Source: Calditrichota bacterium (lineage in GTDB: Bacteria; Zixibacteria; MSB-5A5; GN15; FEB-12). Taken from it: a stretch of 17,109 nucleotides of DNA. Under the pieces are notes generated by a model. That model was not told the origin of the DNA and searched no databases. It saw only the letters and a program-made list of their open reading frames with translations. This document shows, in pieces, positions 1 to 7,575 of this stretch. The stretch is from positions 1-17,109 of the forward strand of contig DAOWIC010000008.1 in the NCBI GenBank assembly GCA_030641085.1, read 5' to 3'. A program made the translations under genes and the position numbers. Position 1 is the first letter of the stretch; every line of letters begins with the position of its first letter.

Positions 1-632
1 ATTTGTAAAAACCGTTCGAAATCAAGATGAGTCGGTTCCGTAATCACCAGTGCCTTGCCGTCGAGGTGGCCGCTCACCTCGGACAGATCGGCGACATCCG
101 CCGAATAGAATATCGTTTTACCGCCGACTTCGATCTCAAACGAATGGCATTGCATCTTGTTAGGCAGGCCCAGTCGGTCGATCAACTCAGTGTAGCCCTT
201 GAGATGAGCGTTGCCGATCGCTTTCAGGCTGAAGTTGCCGCTGTACTTGAAGCCGTCGGAGTAACCGCTGAAAACCAGCTCATACGGCATCTTTTCAGGG
301 ATGACATAGACGGCGTTAAGGTAAGCTTTGAACGGCTCGACAAACTCATCCGGCAAGAATAACTCCAGCGGTTCCGTGCGTTGATTGAGATACTGCAATT
401 GAATAAACAGCGGCAGGTCGCAACAATGGTCGGGATGAGTGTGGCTGATAAATATGCGCTCGACGTCGAGCGGGTCCAGACCGCAGGCGAGAAACGATGA
501 TGTCACCCCGCCGCCGCAATCGATCAGGCTGATATCGGAGCCGACACTGAGGGCATATCCGGCGCTCGCCCGTCCTGCCTGCGGCAGGCCGGAGGATGAA
601 CCGAGGATTGTGATTGTGTTACTACCCGTCAA
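1..632 (-). CDS. Metallo-beta-lactamase-fold hydrolase (RNase Z-like), C-terminus cut by window edge
   Basis: Open to the left window edge; about 210 N-terminal residues are present. The start is TTG at 630-632: an in-frame TGA lies just upstream and GGAGGGG (638-644 on the other strand) sits about 5 bases before it. The N-terminus ILGSSSGLPQAGRASAGY resembles the glycine-rich first strand of RNase Z/arylsulfatase-type enzymes. The metal motif SHTHPDH gives His64, His66, Asp68 and His69; the third histidine is in GNAHLKGY (His143) and the bridging aspartate in FYSADVADL (Asp179). All ligands expected in this part are present, so it is probably an active two-metal hydrolase. The substrate cannot be told; tRNA 3' processing or a small phosphodiester are both possible. 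The gene follows the threonine aldolase stop by 25 bases and is probably in its operon. Confidence 0.82.
   Translation of the reverse strand, partial: MTGSNTITILGSSSGLPQAGRASAGYALSVGSDISLIDCGGGVTSSFLACGLDPLDVERIFISHTHPDHCCDLPLFIQLQYLNQRTEPLELFLPDEFVEPFKAYLNAVYVIPEKMPYELVFSGYSDGFKYSGNFSLKAIGNAHLKGYTELIDRLGLPNKMQCHSFEIEVGGKTIFYSADVADLSEVSGHLDGKALVITEPTHLDFERFLQ
577..589. repeat. Perfect 13-base palindrome inside the hydrolase gene
   Basis: Two 6-base arms, gcctgc and gcaggc, flank a single g. It is read in frame as part of GLPQAGRA, at a position where this family normally has a variable loop after the first strand. Only one copy was noticed in this window, so it may be plain coding sequence. 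Confidence 0.3.
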
Positions 633-657
633 TCAAACCCCTCCTGCCGGAATGAAA

Positions 658-1686
658 TCAGTTCAGCACCTTCCCGATCCGCTCGAGCGCTTCCTCGCAG
701 TCGGCGCGGGAAACATCGAGGTGCGTCACAAATCGTATTTTGGTCGGGCCGAACGGTATCGCCAGCACTCCGACCGACTGCATCTTCTCCGCCACCGTGT
801 CGCTGCTTTCATCATTGTTCAAATGCGCGATAATCAGGTTGGTATCGACCCGCGACATATCGACGCTGAACGTTTCCAGTCGGTTCAGCCCCTCGGCGAT
901 CAGTTTGGCGTTATCGTGGTCGTCGGTCAACCGCGCGATATTGTTTTTGACCGCGTAGAGTCCGGCGGCGGCGATGATTCCCCCCTGACGCATAGCGCCC
1001 CCGAACAGCTTGCGCTCGCGGAGACATTTTTCCATAAACTCCGCCGAGCCGAGGGTGATTGATCCGATCGGCGCCCCCAGACCTTTCGACAGGCAGACCG
1101 AAACCGAATCAAACGGCGCGACCAGTTCAGCCAGTGGAATGCCGGTCGCAGCATGGGCGTTCCAGATCCGGGCGCCGTCGAGGTGGAAAATAAGATCGAA
1201 TTCGTCGCACACCTCCCGGACTTTGAGAATTTCATCCTGCGGCAGGACTGTCCCACCGTGACGGTTATGAGTGTTTTCCAACTCGACCAATTTTGTCTCC
1301 GGGCAATGGACATTCTTGGGGCGGACATTGGCGCGGACCATTTCGGCCGTAATCATGCCGCGCTCGGTGGTCAGCATGTTGATAAGCAGGCCGGAGTGAA
1401 CCACCGGACCGGCTGCCTCGTAGTTGACCACATGGCATTCGCGGTCGCAGAGCATCTCCCAGCCCCGCCGCGAGTGCGCTTTCAGACAAATCTGGTTCCC
1501 CATTGTGCCGGAGGGCACAAACAGGGCGGCCTCTTTACCGAGCAGCTCGGCGACATATCTCTCAAGTTCCTTAACCGTAGGATCGTCGCCGAAAACATCA
1601 TCGCCCACTTCGGCGTTGGCAATCGCCCGGCGCATCGCCGCCGATGGCCGGGTGACCGTATCGGAGCGCAAATCGATTGTTTTCAT
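658..1686 (-). CDS. ltaE: Low-specificity L-threonine aldolase (PLP enzyme)
   Basis: Cleaves L-threonine or L-allo-threonine to glycine and acetaldehyde in the cytoplasm. With the start at ATG 1686 the protein is 342 residues, close to E. coli LtaE (333). The N-terminus MKTIDLRSDTVTRPS is the family signature. GDDVFGDDPT, FVPSGTMGNQ (phosphate binding), His85 in RECHVVNYE (ring stacking), HLDGAR (Asp170 and Arg173) and the PLP lysine Lys201 in SVCLSKGLGAP are all present. A GTG at 1743 would add 19 hydrophobic residues, but it abuts the cold-shock terminator and is not family-like, so it was rejected. There is no SD before the chosen ATG, while a -10-like box ends 7 bases upstream, which suggests a leaderless mRNA. 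The hydrolase gene follows 25 bases downstream. Confidence 0.95.
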   Translation of the reverse strand: MKTIDLRSDTVTRPSAAMRRAIANAEVGDDVFGDDPTVKELERYVAELLGKEAALFVPSGTMGNQICLKAHSRRGWEMLCDRECHVVNYEAAGPVVHSGLLINMLTTERGMITAEMVRANVRPKNVHCPETKLVELENTHNRHGGTVLPQDEILKVREVCDEFDLIFHLDGARIWNAHAATGIPLAELVAPFDSVSVCLSKGLGAPIGSITLGSAEFMEKCLRERKLFGGAMRQGGIIAAAGLYAVKNNIARLTDDHDNAKLIAEGLNRLETFSVDMSRVDTNLIIAHLNNDESSDTVAEKMQSVGVLAIPFGPTKIRFVTHLDVSRADCEEALERIGKVLN

Positions 1687-1693
1687 GGGGATA

Positions 1694-1721
1694 AATATAG
1701 CAAAAAAAACCAGCAGAACAA
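1694..1721 (-). promoter_or_regulatory. Candidate promoter of ltaE (leaderless geometry)
   Basis: On the minus strand, TTGTTC (1721-1716), a 16-base spacer and TATATT (1699-1694). The -10 box matches 5 of 6 consensus bases; the -35 is weak (3 of 6). Seven bases separate the -10 box from the ATG at 1686, so transcription would begin at or next to the start codon. Confidence 0.4.
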
Positions 1722-1743
1722 GCCGCCCGGACATCGGGGGCAC

Positions 1744-1773
1744 AAAAAAAGCCGCCCCGATTGGAGCGGCTTT
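1744..1773 (-). terminator. Intrinsic terminator of the cold-shock gene
   Basis: On the minus strand AAAGCCGCTCC, loop AATC, GGGGCGGCTTT, then continuous T residues through 1744. The stem is 11 pairs including one T-G wobble. It lies 25 bases after the cold-shock stop codon and before the ltaE promoter, separating the two units. Confidence 0.9.
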
Positions 1774-1798
1774 CTATGCTTTTGGCAGGTTGTGGCCA

Positions 1799-2005
1799 TT
1801 ACTCGGCTAAAGTCACGTTTTCTGCCCGGTAACCTTTGTCTGTAGTTGTCAGGTCAAACAAAACCTCTTGCCCTTCGCTCAAGGTTTTGTAACCATCCAT
1901 ATTGATGGCGGTATAGTGTACGTACACATCCTTGTCAGGTTCTTCTCCGGTGATAAAGCCCCAGCCTTTTAGTTCGTTGAAGTACTTGACCTTGCCTTTG
2001 ACCAT
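1799..2005 (-). CDS. Cold-shock domain protein (CspA family)
   Basis: A 68-residue single-domain OB-fold RNA/ssDNA chaperone, the normal family size (about 65-70). The RNP1 motif is KGWGFI (residues 13-18), with Trp in place of the usual Phe. RNP2 is VYVHYTAI (residues 27-34), with Tyr where VFVHF is common; aromatic stacking should be kept. The acidic C-terminus VTLAE is typical. ATG at 2005 is preceded by GGAGGGATCTAC, a strong SD. The gene has its own promoter (2051-2080), an approximately 40-base leader and its own terminator (1744-1773), so it is monocistronic. Whether it is truly cold-induced cannot be told; many members are constitutive. Confidence 0.96.
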   Translation of the reverse strand: MVKGKVKYFNELKGWGFITGEEPDKDVYVHYTAINMDGYKTLSEGQEVLFDLTTTDKGYRAENVTLAE

Positions 2006-2050
2006 GTAGATCCCTCCGATAAGGGGGTTAGAGACTTTCGCGGCGTTTTA

Positions 2051-2080
2051 AATATACACACTCTTTATACGAACCAACAA
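2051..2080 (-). promoter_or_regulatory. Candidate promoter of the cold-shock gene
   Basis: On the minus strand TTGTTG (2080-2075), an 18-base spacer and TATATT (2056-2051), in an AT-rich stretch. Start of transcription is expected near 2044, giving a leader of about 40 bases. The upstream part sits directly after the end of the lipid kinase gene (2095). Confidence 0.45.
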
Positions 2081-2094
2081 CAAGAATATTCTCA

Positions 2095-2730
2095 TCATAA
2101 AGCAAAAAAGTGAAAAATCCTCTCGAACAGTGTCATAAAAAGGCCGGAAAGAATGGGGACAGTGACGTTGTCGTCAATACCGAACGGAAGCGCCTCGACC
2201 ACAGTCGCCACGACAGCACCGAAAAGTACCACTGGCAGGGCGATTCCGGGCATCAGCAGGGCGACAATAACCGTCGTGACCAGGCAGGCTGCCGATCCCT
2301 CGAACGATTTGTTACCGAAGCGGTGGCGTCCGAACCGGCGACCGATCAGGGCGGCGAACGTGTCGCCGACAACGATAAACGTCAGTGCGGCAATGGCTAT
2401 CGGCTTTGAGTATAAGGCAATTGTTAAACAGAACGATGCGAGTATATATGTCGCACCGGTGAAGTCGCCGTCTTTTTCATGTTGTCGAATCATGGATGAT
2501 ACAATCGGCCGGGCGAAGGATCGCCAGAACAGCCATTGGCGCAAGCGACTGACATCAATCAGGACCATCAGCAGGGCCACCGGGATCATGATCGCCAGCA
2601 TGCCCGCTTTCTCAAGCCCGAGAAGATAATACCCGCCGGGGATCACCAGCGCGCACATATGTGTCGCTTTGCGGAATATCTCCTGCGTGAAGGTTATCTG
2701 GTTCTTATCGGGCGTTTGGTCCGGGGCCAT
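2095..2730 (-). CDS. CTP-dependent lipid/polyprenol kinase (Dgk1/SEC59/VTE5-like)
   Basis: A 211-residue, mostly hydrophobic protein with about six membrane segments. Motifs of the CTP-using diacylglycerol/dolichol/phytol kinase family appear in order: FRKATH (19-24), FTGATYIL (90-97), VGDTFAALIGRRFG (121-134), NKSFEGS (140-146) and a final acidic stretch from Glu179 through DDN to VPILSG (191-196). It should phosphorylate a lipid alcohol at the inner membrane using CTP. Whether the substrate is diacylglycerol, undecaprenol or an isoprenoid is not visible. The ATG at 2730 is 2 bases after the stop of the parvulin lipoprotein gene (TAGCAATG), so translation is probably coupled. CdsA-type phosphatidate cytidylyltransferase is the main alternative label, but that family is longer and has a different C-terminal signature. 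Confidence 0.82.
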   Translation of the reverse strand: MAPDQTPDKNQITFTQEIFRKATHMCALVIPGGYYLLGLEKAGMLAIMIPVALLMVLIDVSRLRQWLFWRSFARPIVSSMIRQHEKDGDFTGATYILASFCLTIALYSKPIAIAALTFIVVGDTFAALIGRRFGRHRFGNKSFEGSAACLVTTVIVALLMPGIALPVVLFGAVVATVVEALPFGIDDNVTVPILSGLFMTLFERIFHFFAL

Positions 2731-2732
2731 TG

Positions 2733-4487
2733 CTACTGTATTCGCAAGTTAAAGGGCTTCAAGTGAATTGGATACAACTCGCCCGGGAATTGGACCTCGA
2801 ACCGAGCGAACAGTTCGTCACGGTACTTGCCGTAAATCTCGGCTATGTGCTGCTCTCGCAGCAGCGGAACGATCTTGCTGCGTGCTCTGGTTAGATCAAG
2901 CGTCTCCCGCCTGGCGAGCACTTTTATGATATGATAACCGTACTCCGTCTTGATCGGATGACTCACATCGCCGATCGCCACCTCTAACGCCGCCTTCCAG
3001 AACTCCCCAGGGATGTCGTTCGGCCCTATCTCACCCAGATCGGCCAGTTCTTCTCTGACATTCTTCTCGCCGGGATAATACTCACGAGCCAGTTCGAGAA
3101 AATCCACGCCCGACAGTGCCTGATCGCGCAGATACTCGCCGAAGACCGAGTCCTGGGTGACAATGTGCTGCACGGTAAGCGGCTTTTTCACCTTGAATTC
3201 TTCCGGGTGGGACTTGTAGTATCGCTCCACCTGGCGATCGGTCGGTTTGAACTCCCGGGGATAGCGCTGTCGGTTCAGGATCGCCTTGGCGTATTTGCGA
3301 TACAGTGCGCGTTCGTTGGCAACCGCGTCGGGCAAGGTATCAACCCCGGCCGCCCGGGCCGCCTGAATCACGATAAACCGCCGTGCGAGCTGACGGTACA
3401 TCTCCTTCTTCATCGCGGCATCGGTATTCTCGATCTGGCGCTGTTTTCTCACGCTCAGTTCAATCGTCCGGCCTTCGCTGCAGTGGATCGTGTCAGTACC
3501 GTTGACCACCGCCACCCATTCGGGAATATCAACCAGAAAGAGATTGGTGTCCAGCAGCGCCTCGTTGTACTCGAGATTGATTTCTTGAAACAGCGAGTCA
3601 GTCAGTTTGCGACCGATCTCGTTGGTCTGCTCGTTCTGGAGCGATTTTTTCGCGGAGAGGTACGTGCTCTGCGTCATCTCCGGAACACCTTGTTCGATAT
3701 ATTGATCACAATACAGGATATGCCATCCCTGAGAGTCCTTGAAAGGATCGGAGACATCCCCCTGGCGCATCTCGAAAGCGATGGAATCGAACGGATGTTG
3801 ATATGTCTCCCGCGCGACCCAGCCTATAAAGCCGCCCAGGTTGCCGCTGGCCGTATCGGCCGAATGTTTTTCTGCGGCCTCCAAGAACGATTGCTTGGAG
3901 TCAATCAACCCACGCACCATGACGGCGTAGTCGGCCGATTCCTGCTCCATCTGCTCATCGGTAAGCGAGCGGTATCTCAGCGAATCAGCGGCAAAACGGC
4001 GCAAGCCGCCAACCGTGATCAGAACATGGTAAAAAAGGCCCTGCTCCCTGACCGTAAACAGATCGGGGCGGGAATGGTAATAATCGACTATCTCCTGTGA
4101 ATCCGGAACTGCCTTGCTGTAGACCTCTTGCTCCAGGAACGTACCGATCAGGAATTCGTAATGGCGGCGGCGGTACTGGCTGTACGGCCGGAAATGCTCG
4201 GCGAGCCTGACCTCCTCGGCTACCAGTCCGGTCAGAGAGTCACAAACCACGCTGTCGAGGAAAACCCTGAGCTGGGCCGTGTCCACCACTCCCCCGCGTA
4301 CCGCCAGGCCGCTCTTGTGCGCGCTTGTAAACAGTTCCGACATTGTCATCTGGTAGCCATTGTTGGCCGTGACGATAACTTGATTAAATTTCGCTGCATT
4401 CTGTTCCGATACGACTGCCGGGGGCCGACATCCGAAAAAGAGTGTGATGAGAATCAGGGGCGCAATGGAAGAGTGTTGTAATCTCAA
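2733..4487 (-). CDS. Two-domain parvulin peptidyl-prolyl isomerase lipoprotein (SurA/PpiD-like)
   Basis: A 584-residue envelope chaperone/foldase. A hydrophobic signal (about 8-19) ends in LFFGC with Cys20, fitting a lipobox, so it is probably a lipoprotein facing the periplasm. The first parvulin domain is about 147-262 (GLFYHVLITVGG, GNLGGFIGW, QGDVSDPFKDSQGWHILY). The second is about 435-525 (LTVQHIVTQ, LADLGEIGPNDIPGEFW, IGDVSHPIKTEYGYHIIKV). Helical, charged regions before and between them probably form the chaperone body. The start is TTG at 4487, with GGAG about 8 bases upstream and no better in-frame start before the signal peptide. It has its own promoter (4525-4553) and is followed, 2 bases after its stop, by the lipid kinase. 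It could help outer-membrane or secretin biogenesis; the client is not known. Confidence 0.9.
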   Translation of the reverse strand: MRLQHSSIAPLILITLFFGCRPPAVVSEQNAAKFNQVIVTANNGYQMTMSELFTSAHKSGLAVRGGVVDTAQLRVFLDSVVCDSLTGLVAEEVRLAEHFRPYSQYRRRHYEFLIGTFLEQEVYSKAVPDSQEIVDYYHSRPDLFTVREQGLFYHVLITVGGLRRFAADSLRYRSLTDEQMEQESADYAVMVRGLIDSKQSFLEAAEKHSADTASGNLGGFIGWVARETYQHPFDSIAFEMRQGDVSDPFKDSQGWHILYCDQYIEQGVPEMTQSTYLSAKKSLQNEQTNEIGRKLTDSLFQEINLEYNEALLDTNLFLVDIPEWVAVVNGTDTIHCSEGRTIELSVRKQRQIENTDAAMKKEMYRQLARRFIVIQAARAAGVDTLPDAVANERALYRKYAKAILNRQRYPREFKPTDRQVERYYKSHPEEFKVKKPLTVQHIVTQDSVFGEYLRDQALSGVDFLELAREYYPGEKNVREELADLGEIGPNDIPGEFWKAALEVAIGDVSHPIKTEYGYHIIKVLARRETLDLTRARSKIVPLLREQHIAEIYGKYRDELFARFEVQFPGELYPIHLKPFNLRIQ

Positions 4488-4524
4488 TTTTCAACTCCAG
4501 TTGTTGTAGATCATAATTGGATAA

Positions 4525-4553
4525 ATTATACACAAAGCAGCAAAAAACAAGCA
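4525..4553 (-). promoter_or_regulatory. Candidate promoter of the parvulin-lipid kinase pair
   Basis: A perfect TATAAT lies on the minus strand at 4530-4525. TGCTTG (4553-4548), a poor -35, is 17 bases upstream. The expected start near 4518 gives a leader of about 30 bases to the TTG start. It lies in the 94-base gap after the kinase gene, which has no obvious terminator. Confidence 0.5.
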
Positions 4554-4581
4554 GAAATTCTGACTGAAAAGCGCCGACGGC

Positions 4582-6279
4582 TTATGCGACGGTGGAATTG
4601 AGCTGCCGGTCGCCGAGGGGCTGTTTGTCGCTCTGGTAGGTTTTGAATTCGACCAGGAAGGTGGTCCCCTCACCGACCTGGGAATCGGCCGTAATATCGA
4701 GTTTCAGGGCCGAACAGATTCGGTGGACAATCGCCAGCCCCAGCCCGGTCCCTTCTTTCTTGGTTGAATAAAACGGCTTGTAAATGGACTTCATATGCTC
4801 CGGGGTAATCCCGGGCCCGTCATCCTCGACATACATCTCCACCGTTCCCTTCTCCTGGTTTACGACATACCTGAAACGCAGACAACCGGCACGGCCGGCC
4901 AGAGCCTGGCAGGCGTTGACCGCCAGATTGATCAGCAACTGCTTAATCAGCCCCTCGTCGCCAACCACATAGATGATCGATTCATCCGCCTCTATTTGCA
5001 CCCTGATTTGATCATGGAACGATGGGTGGTGGTGCAGGATTTCCAGTGTCTCGGTGACCAAGTGCAGCAGTTCAACCTTATTGTAGGCCGGGCGGTCGAT
5101 CCGTGCGTAGGTAAGAAACTCGTTGAGGAGATTAGTGAGCCGGTCTGATTCCTTGACGATTAGGTTCATCAATCGCTCGTTTTCGCCGTCGACCTTTAAA
5201 TCGCCTTTCAGCACCTCCACCGACCCGGAGATGGCGGCCAGCGGGTTTCTGATCTCGTGGGCAATGGACGCCGATAGTTCACCCACCGCGGCCAGCCGGT
5301 CAGCGAACCTGACTTTGGCCTCCAGCAGCTTGGCCTCGGTCAGGTCGGAAAAGATGGCGATAATACCGCGCATCCCGTCACCATCTCTGAGAACCGAAGT
5401 AGCCAGTCCGAGTGGGACCTTGTGACCATCGATATCCAGTGTCTCGATCTCGCTGCGCGGATGGGCGATGCTGTTATCGACGCCATCCATGAGGTTTCTT
5501 GCCAGCGACGGCATGCGTTCTGCGAAAACCTCCCGGCAGTACATGCCCGTTACATCTTCCTCGCGATAACCGAGAATCCTTTCAGCCGCGCGGTTGAAGT
5601 AGATGATCCTGCCGTTAGTGTCAACCGTAAGCAGCCCGGAATTGAGATGGCGCAGGATGTCGTCGGTTTCGAGTTTTGCCTTTTTCAGCGCCAGCGAGGT
5701 ATCCTTAAGCTCCTGGTCGCGCTGCTTGATTCGTTCGGCGAGATAACCGGATATGAACGCCACCAGGTAGAAAATCAGAATGTGCAGAAAGATTGAATAA
5801 AATACGCGATCGCTCGAGGAGTAGACCCTGCGCAGGGCGTTCATGGACAGTTCCGGCACGACGCCACTTCCGATGCCGAGCCAGATTATGAGGGCATATG
5901 AGGCCGACACCAGCGAGGCCAATATCATCGTACCCATCAGCCGGTAAACAAGCGCGGCGGAAACGATGGTTAGAATAAACAGCGCCGAAAAGGGCGAGTT
6001 GATGTTCCCGGTCGAGTAAATAATGCTTGACTCCAGAATGATCTCAAACAGGAACTGAAGCCCGATCACAGCGATAGTGGCGTTCTTGAACCGGCCGCGT
6101 TTGTCGATCGCCAGAAGAATCGTGAAGGCCAGGGTGCAGATGGAGTATAACACGAACTGCACTTGCATAAACCGTGGGTAGTTCATCCAGAAGACTACCA
6201 CGGTGAAGAGAATCACAAACTGAGCCAGCCTCAGCGGAAGAAACCAGCCCATTATGTTGGCATGTTTGTCAAGTCTCAT
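4582..6279 (-). CDS. pilS: PilS/NtrB-type membrane sensor histidine kinase with PAS domain
   Basis: 565 residues. Six hydrophobic segments lie between about 17 and 180, the PilS topology. A short coiled coil (183-205) leads to a PAS domain (about 206-315: LLTVDTNGRIIYFNRAAERILGY). The HisKA segment has the H-box SIAHEIRNPL with His341 as phosphorylation site. The ATPase domain has the N-box NLAVNACQAL (451-460), the G1 box DDGPGI (486-491) and GTGLGLAI (510-517). All catalytic motifs are intact. It follows pilC, which supports the PilS assignment, but no pilR-like regulator follows; the next gene is a parvulin lipoprotein. The ATG at 6279 is the first start codon after an in-frame TAA and directly abuts the pilC terminator. 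No SD is visible there, nor at the second ATG (6252), so the true start is uncertain. Confidence 0.88.
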   Translation of the reverse strand: MRLDKHANIMGWFLPLRLAQFVILFTVVVFWMNYPRFMQVQFVLYSICTLAFTILLAIDKRGRFKNATIAVIGLQFLFEIILESSIIYSTGNINSPFSALFILTIVSAALVYRLMGTMILASLVSASYALIIWLGIGSGVVPELSMNALRRVYSSSDRVFYSIFLHILIFYLVAFISGYLAERIKQRDQELKDTSLALKKAKLETDDILRHLNSGLLTVDTNGRIIYFNRAAERILGYREEDVTGMYCREVFAERMPSLARNLMDGVDNSIAHPRSEIETLDIDGHKVPLGLATSVLRDGDGMRGIIAIFSDLTEAKLLEAKVRFADRLAAVGELSASIAHEIRNPLAAISGSVEVLKGDLKVDGENERLMNLIVKESDRLTNLLNEFLTYARIDRPAYNKVELLHLVTETLEILHHHPSFHDQIRVQIEADESIIYVVGDEGLIKQLLINLAVNACQALAGRAGCLRFRYVVNQEKGTVEMYVEDDGPGITPEHMKSIYKPFYSTKKEGTGLGLAIVHRICSALKLDITADSQVGEGTTFLVEFKTYQSDKQPLGDRQLNSTVA

Positions 6280-6309
6280 AAAAACAAACGGCGCCCAGGC
6301 GGCGCCGTT
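6280..6309 (-). terminator. Intrinsic terminator after pilC, touching the pilS start codon
   Basis: On the minus strand AACGGCGCC, loop GCCTG, GGCGCCGTT (perfect 9-pair stem) followed by TGTTTTT and then the ATG of pilS at 6279. It ends the long pilus operon. Any transcript that reads through would carry the hairpin exactly where the pilS ribosome site should be. Confidence 0.9.
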
Positions 6310-6351
6310 CTGCTGTAAATGGTTACTCGTTTATCTCTCGCATCGTCGGCC

Positions 6352-7548
6352 TTAGAACTTGCCGATAATGTCGAACATCGGCAGGTACATGGCGATCAGG
6401 ATTCCGCCGATGACGATACCCATGAAGACGATAATGATTGGCTCGATAACCGAGGTGAGCGCCGACACCGCGTCATCGACTTCTTCGTCATAAAAGTCCG
6501 CGATCTTGGAGAGCATATCATCGAGACCACCGGTCTTTTCACCCACCGAAATCATCTGGGTCACCATCGGCGGGAACACCTGCGTCTCCCGCAGCGGTCC
6601 GGTGATCGTGTCACCCTCGGCAATAGCCAGGACCAACTTGTTTATGGCGTTTGAAATAACCAGGTTGCCGGCGGTCTTGGCCGTAATCTCGAGCGCTTCC
6701 AGAATGGAAACACCGGAGGATAACAGGGTTGACAGCGTTCGAGTGAAACGCGCCACTGATGACTTCCGTACCAGGTTACCCAATACGGGCGACACCAGAA
6801 GTGTCTTGTCGACAATTAGCGCCCCCGCCGGGGTCCTCTTCCACCAGATGAAAGCCCCAATGATTCCGATAGTGCCAAAGATAAGGTACAACGCCTGCGC
6901 CTTGAGGAAATTCGAGATCGACATTACAAACTGTGTCGGTCCCGGGAGGTCGGCACCCAATCCACCGAACATCTTGGCAAAGACAGGCACGATGAAAGCC
7001 AGCATACCGATCGTTACGCCGGCGGCGACCACGACGATAACCGCCGGGTAAACCATAGCGCCCTTCACTTTGCGCACCAGTTTATCTGATTTTTCGCGGT
7101 ATCCGGCCAGCCGAACCAGAATCGTGTCCAGGGCACCGCCGACTTCGCCGGCCTCAACCATGTTGGTATAAAGCGGATCAAACACTTTCGGATGGCGTGC
7201 CAGCGCCTCCGAGAGCGTGGCGCCACCCTGTACGGCTTCGCGCACCTGATTGACAATCTTGGCGAACTCTTTGTTCTCCATCTGGGCCGACAGAATCTCC
7301 AGACACTGAACCATCGGCAGGCCGGCGCCGATCATGGTCGCGAACTGGCGCGTGAAACGGGATACCTCGATCTTCTTAATACCGGTGCCGAACTTGATCT
7401 GGATTTCGGGCGCTTTTTTGGTGATCGTCGAAACAATAATCCGGTTTTGTCTCAGCACCCGTTCCAGGTCGTTGCGAGTGTTGGCTTTCAGCTCGCCTTT
7501 GACAGCGGCCCCGGCAAGGGTTTTGCCTTTGTATTCGAAGACTGGCAC
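6352..7548 (-). CDS. pilC: Type IV pilus inner-membrane platform protein PilC (GspF family)
   Basis: 398 residues, the normal PilC length (about 400). It forms the inner-membrane platform on which PilB and PilT act. The N-terminus PVFEYKGKTLAGAAVKGEL is typical. Two GspF domains follow: about 62-187 (SRFTRQFATMIGAGLPMVQ, VEAGEVGGALD) and about 264-386 (SVARFTRTLSTLLSSGV, ISVGEKTGGLDDML). Three membrane segments lie near 167-187, 217-236 and 369-389. The start is GTG at 7548 with AAAGGAT about 6 bases upstream. It lies 27 bases after pilT and is the last gene of the operon, before the terminator at 6280-6309. Confidence 0.97.
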   Translation of the reverse strand: MPVFEYKGKTLAGAAVKGELKANTRNDLERVLRQNRIIVSTITKKAPEIQIKFGTGIKKIEVSRFTRQFATMIGAGLPMVQCLEILSAQMENKEFAKIVNQVREAVQGGATLSEALARHPKVFDPLYTNMVEAGEVGGALDTILVRLAGYREKSDKLVRKVKGAMVYPAVIVVVAAGVTIGMLAFIVPVFAKMFGGLGADLPGPTQFVMSISNFLKAQALYLIFGTIGIIGAFIWWKRTPAGALIVDKTLLVSPVLGNLVRKSSVARFTRTLSTLLSSGVSILEALEITAKTAGNLVISNAINKLVLAIAEGDTITGPLRETQVFPPMVTQMISVGEKTGGLDDMLSKIADFYDEEVDDAVSALTSVIEPIIIVFMGIVIGGILIAMYLPMFDIIGKF

Positions 7549-7575
7549 AGTTTTATCCTTTCATTTAATAACACT

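Noticed and set aside
1153..1845. A 230-codon plus-strand frame spanning ltaE and the end of the cold-shock gene
   Set aside because: It runs through a terminator and two well-supported genes on the other strand and shows no family features.
3165..4100. A 311-codon open frame on the plus strand
   Set aside because: It is antisense to the parvulin lipoprotein gene, has no SD or family motif, and its composition is that of a mirrored coding frame.
4491..4673. A 60-codon minus-strand frame between pilS and the parvulin gene
   Set aside because: It overlaps the pilS 3' end in another frame and covers the promoter at 4525-4553; no SD or motif.
6266..6271. A perfect TTGACA inside the first codons of pilS
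   Set aside because: No -10 box lies 15-19 bases downstream, and it is within coding sequence.
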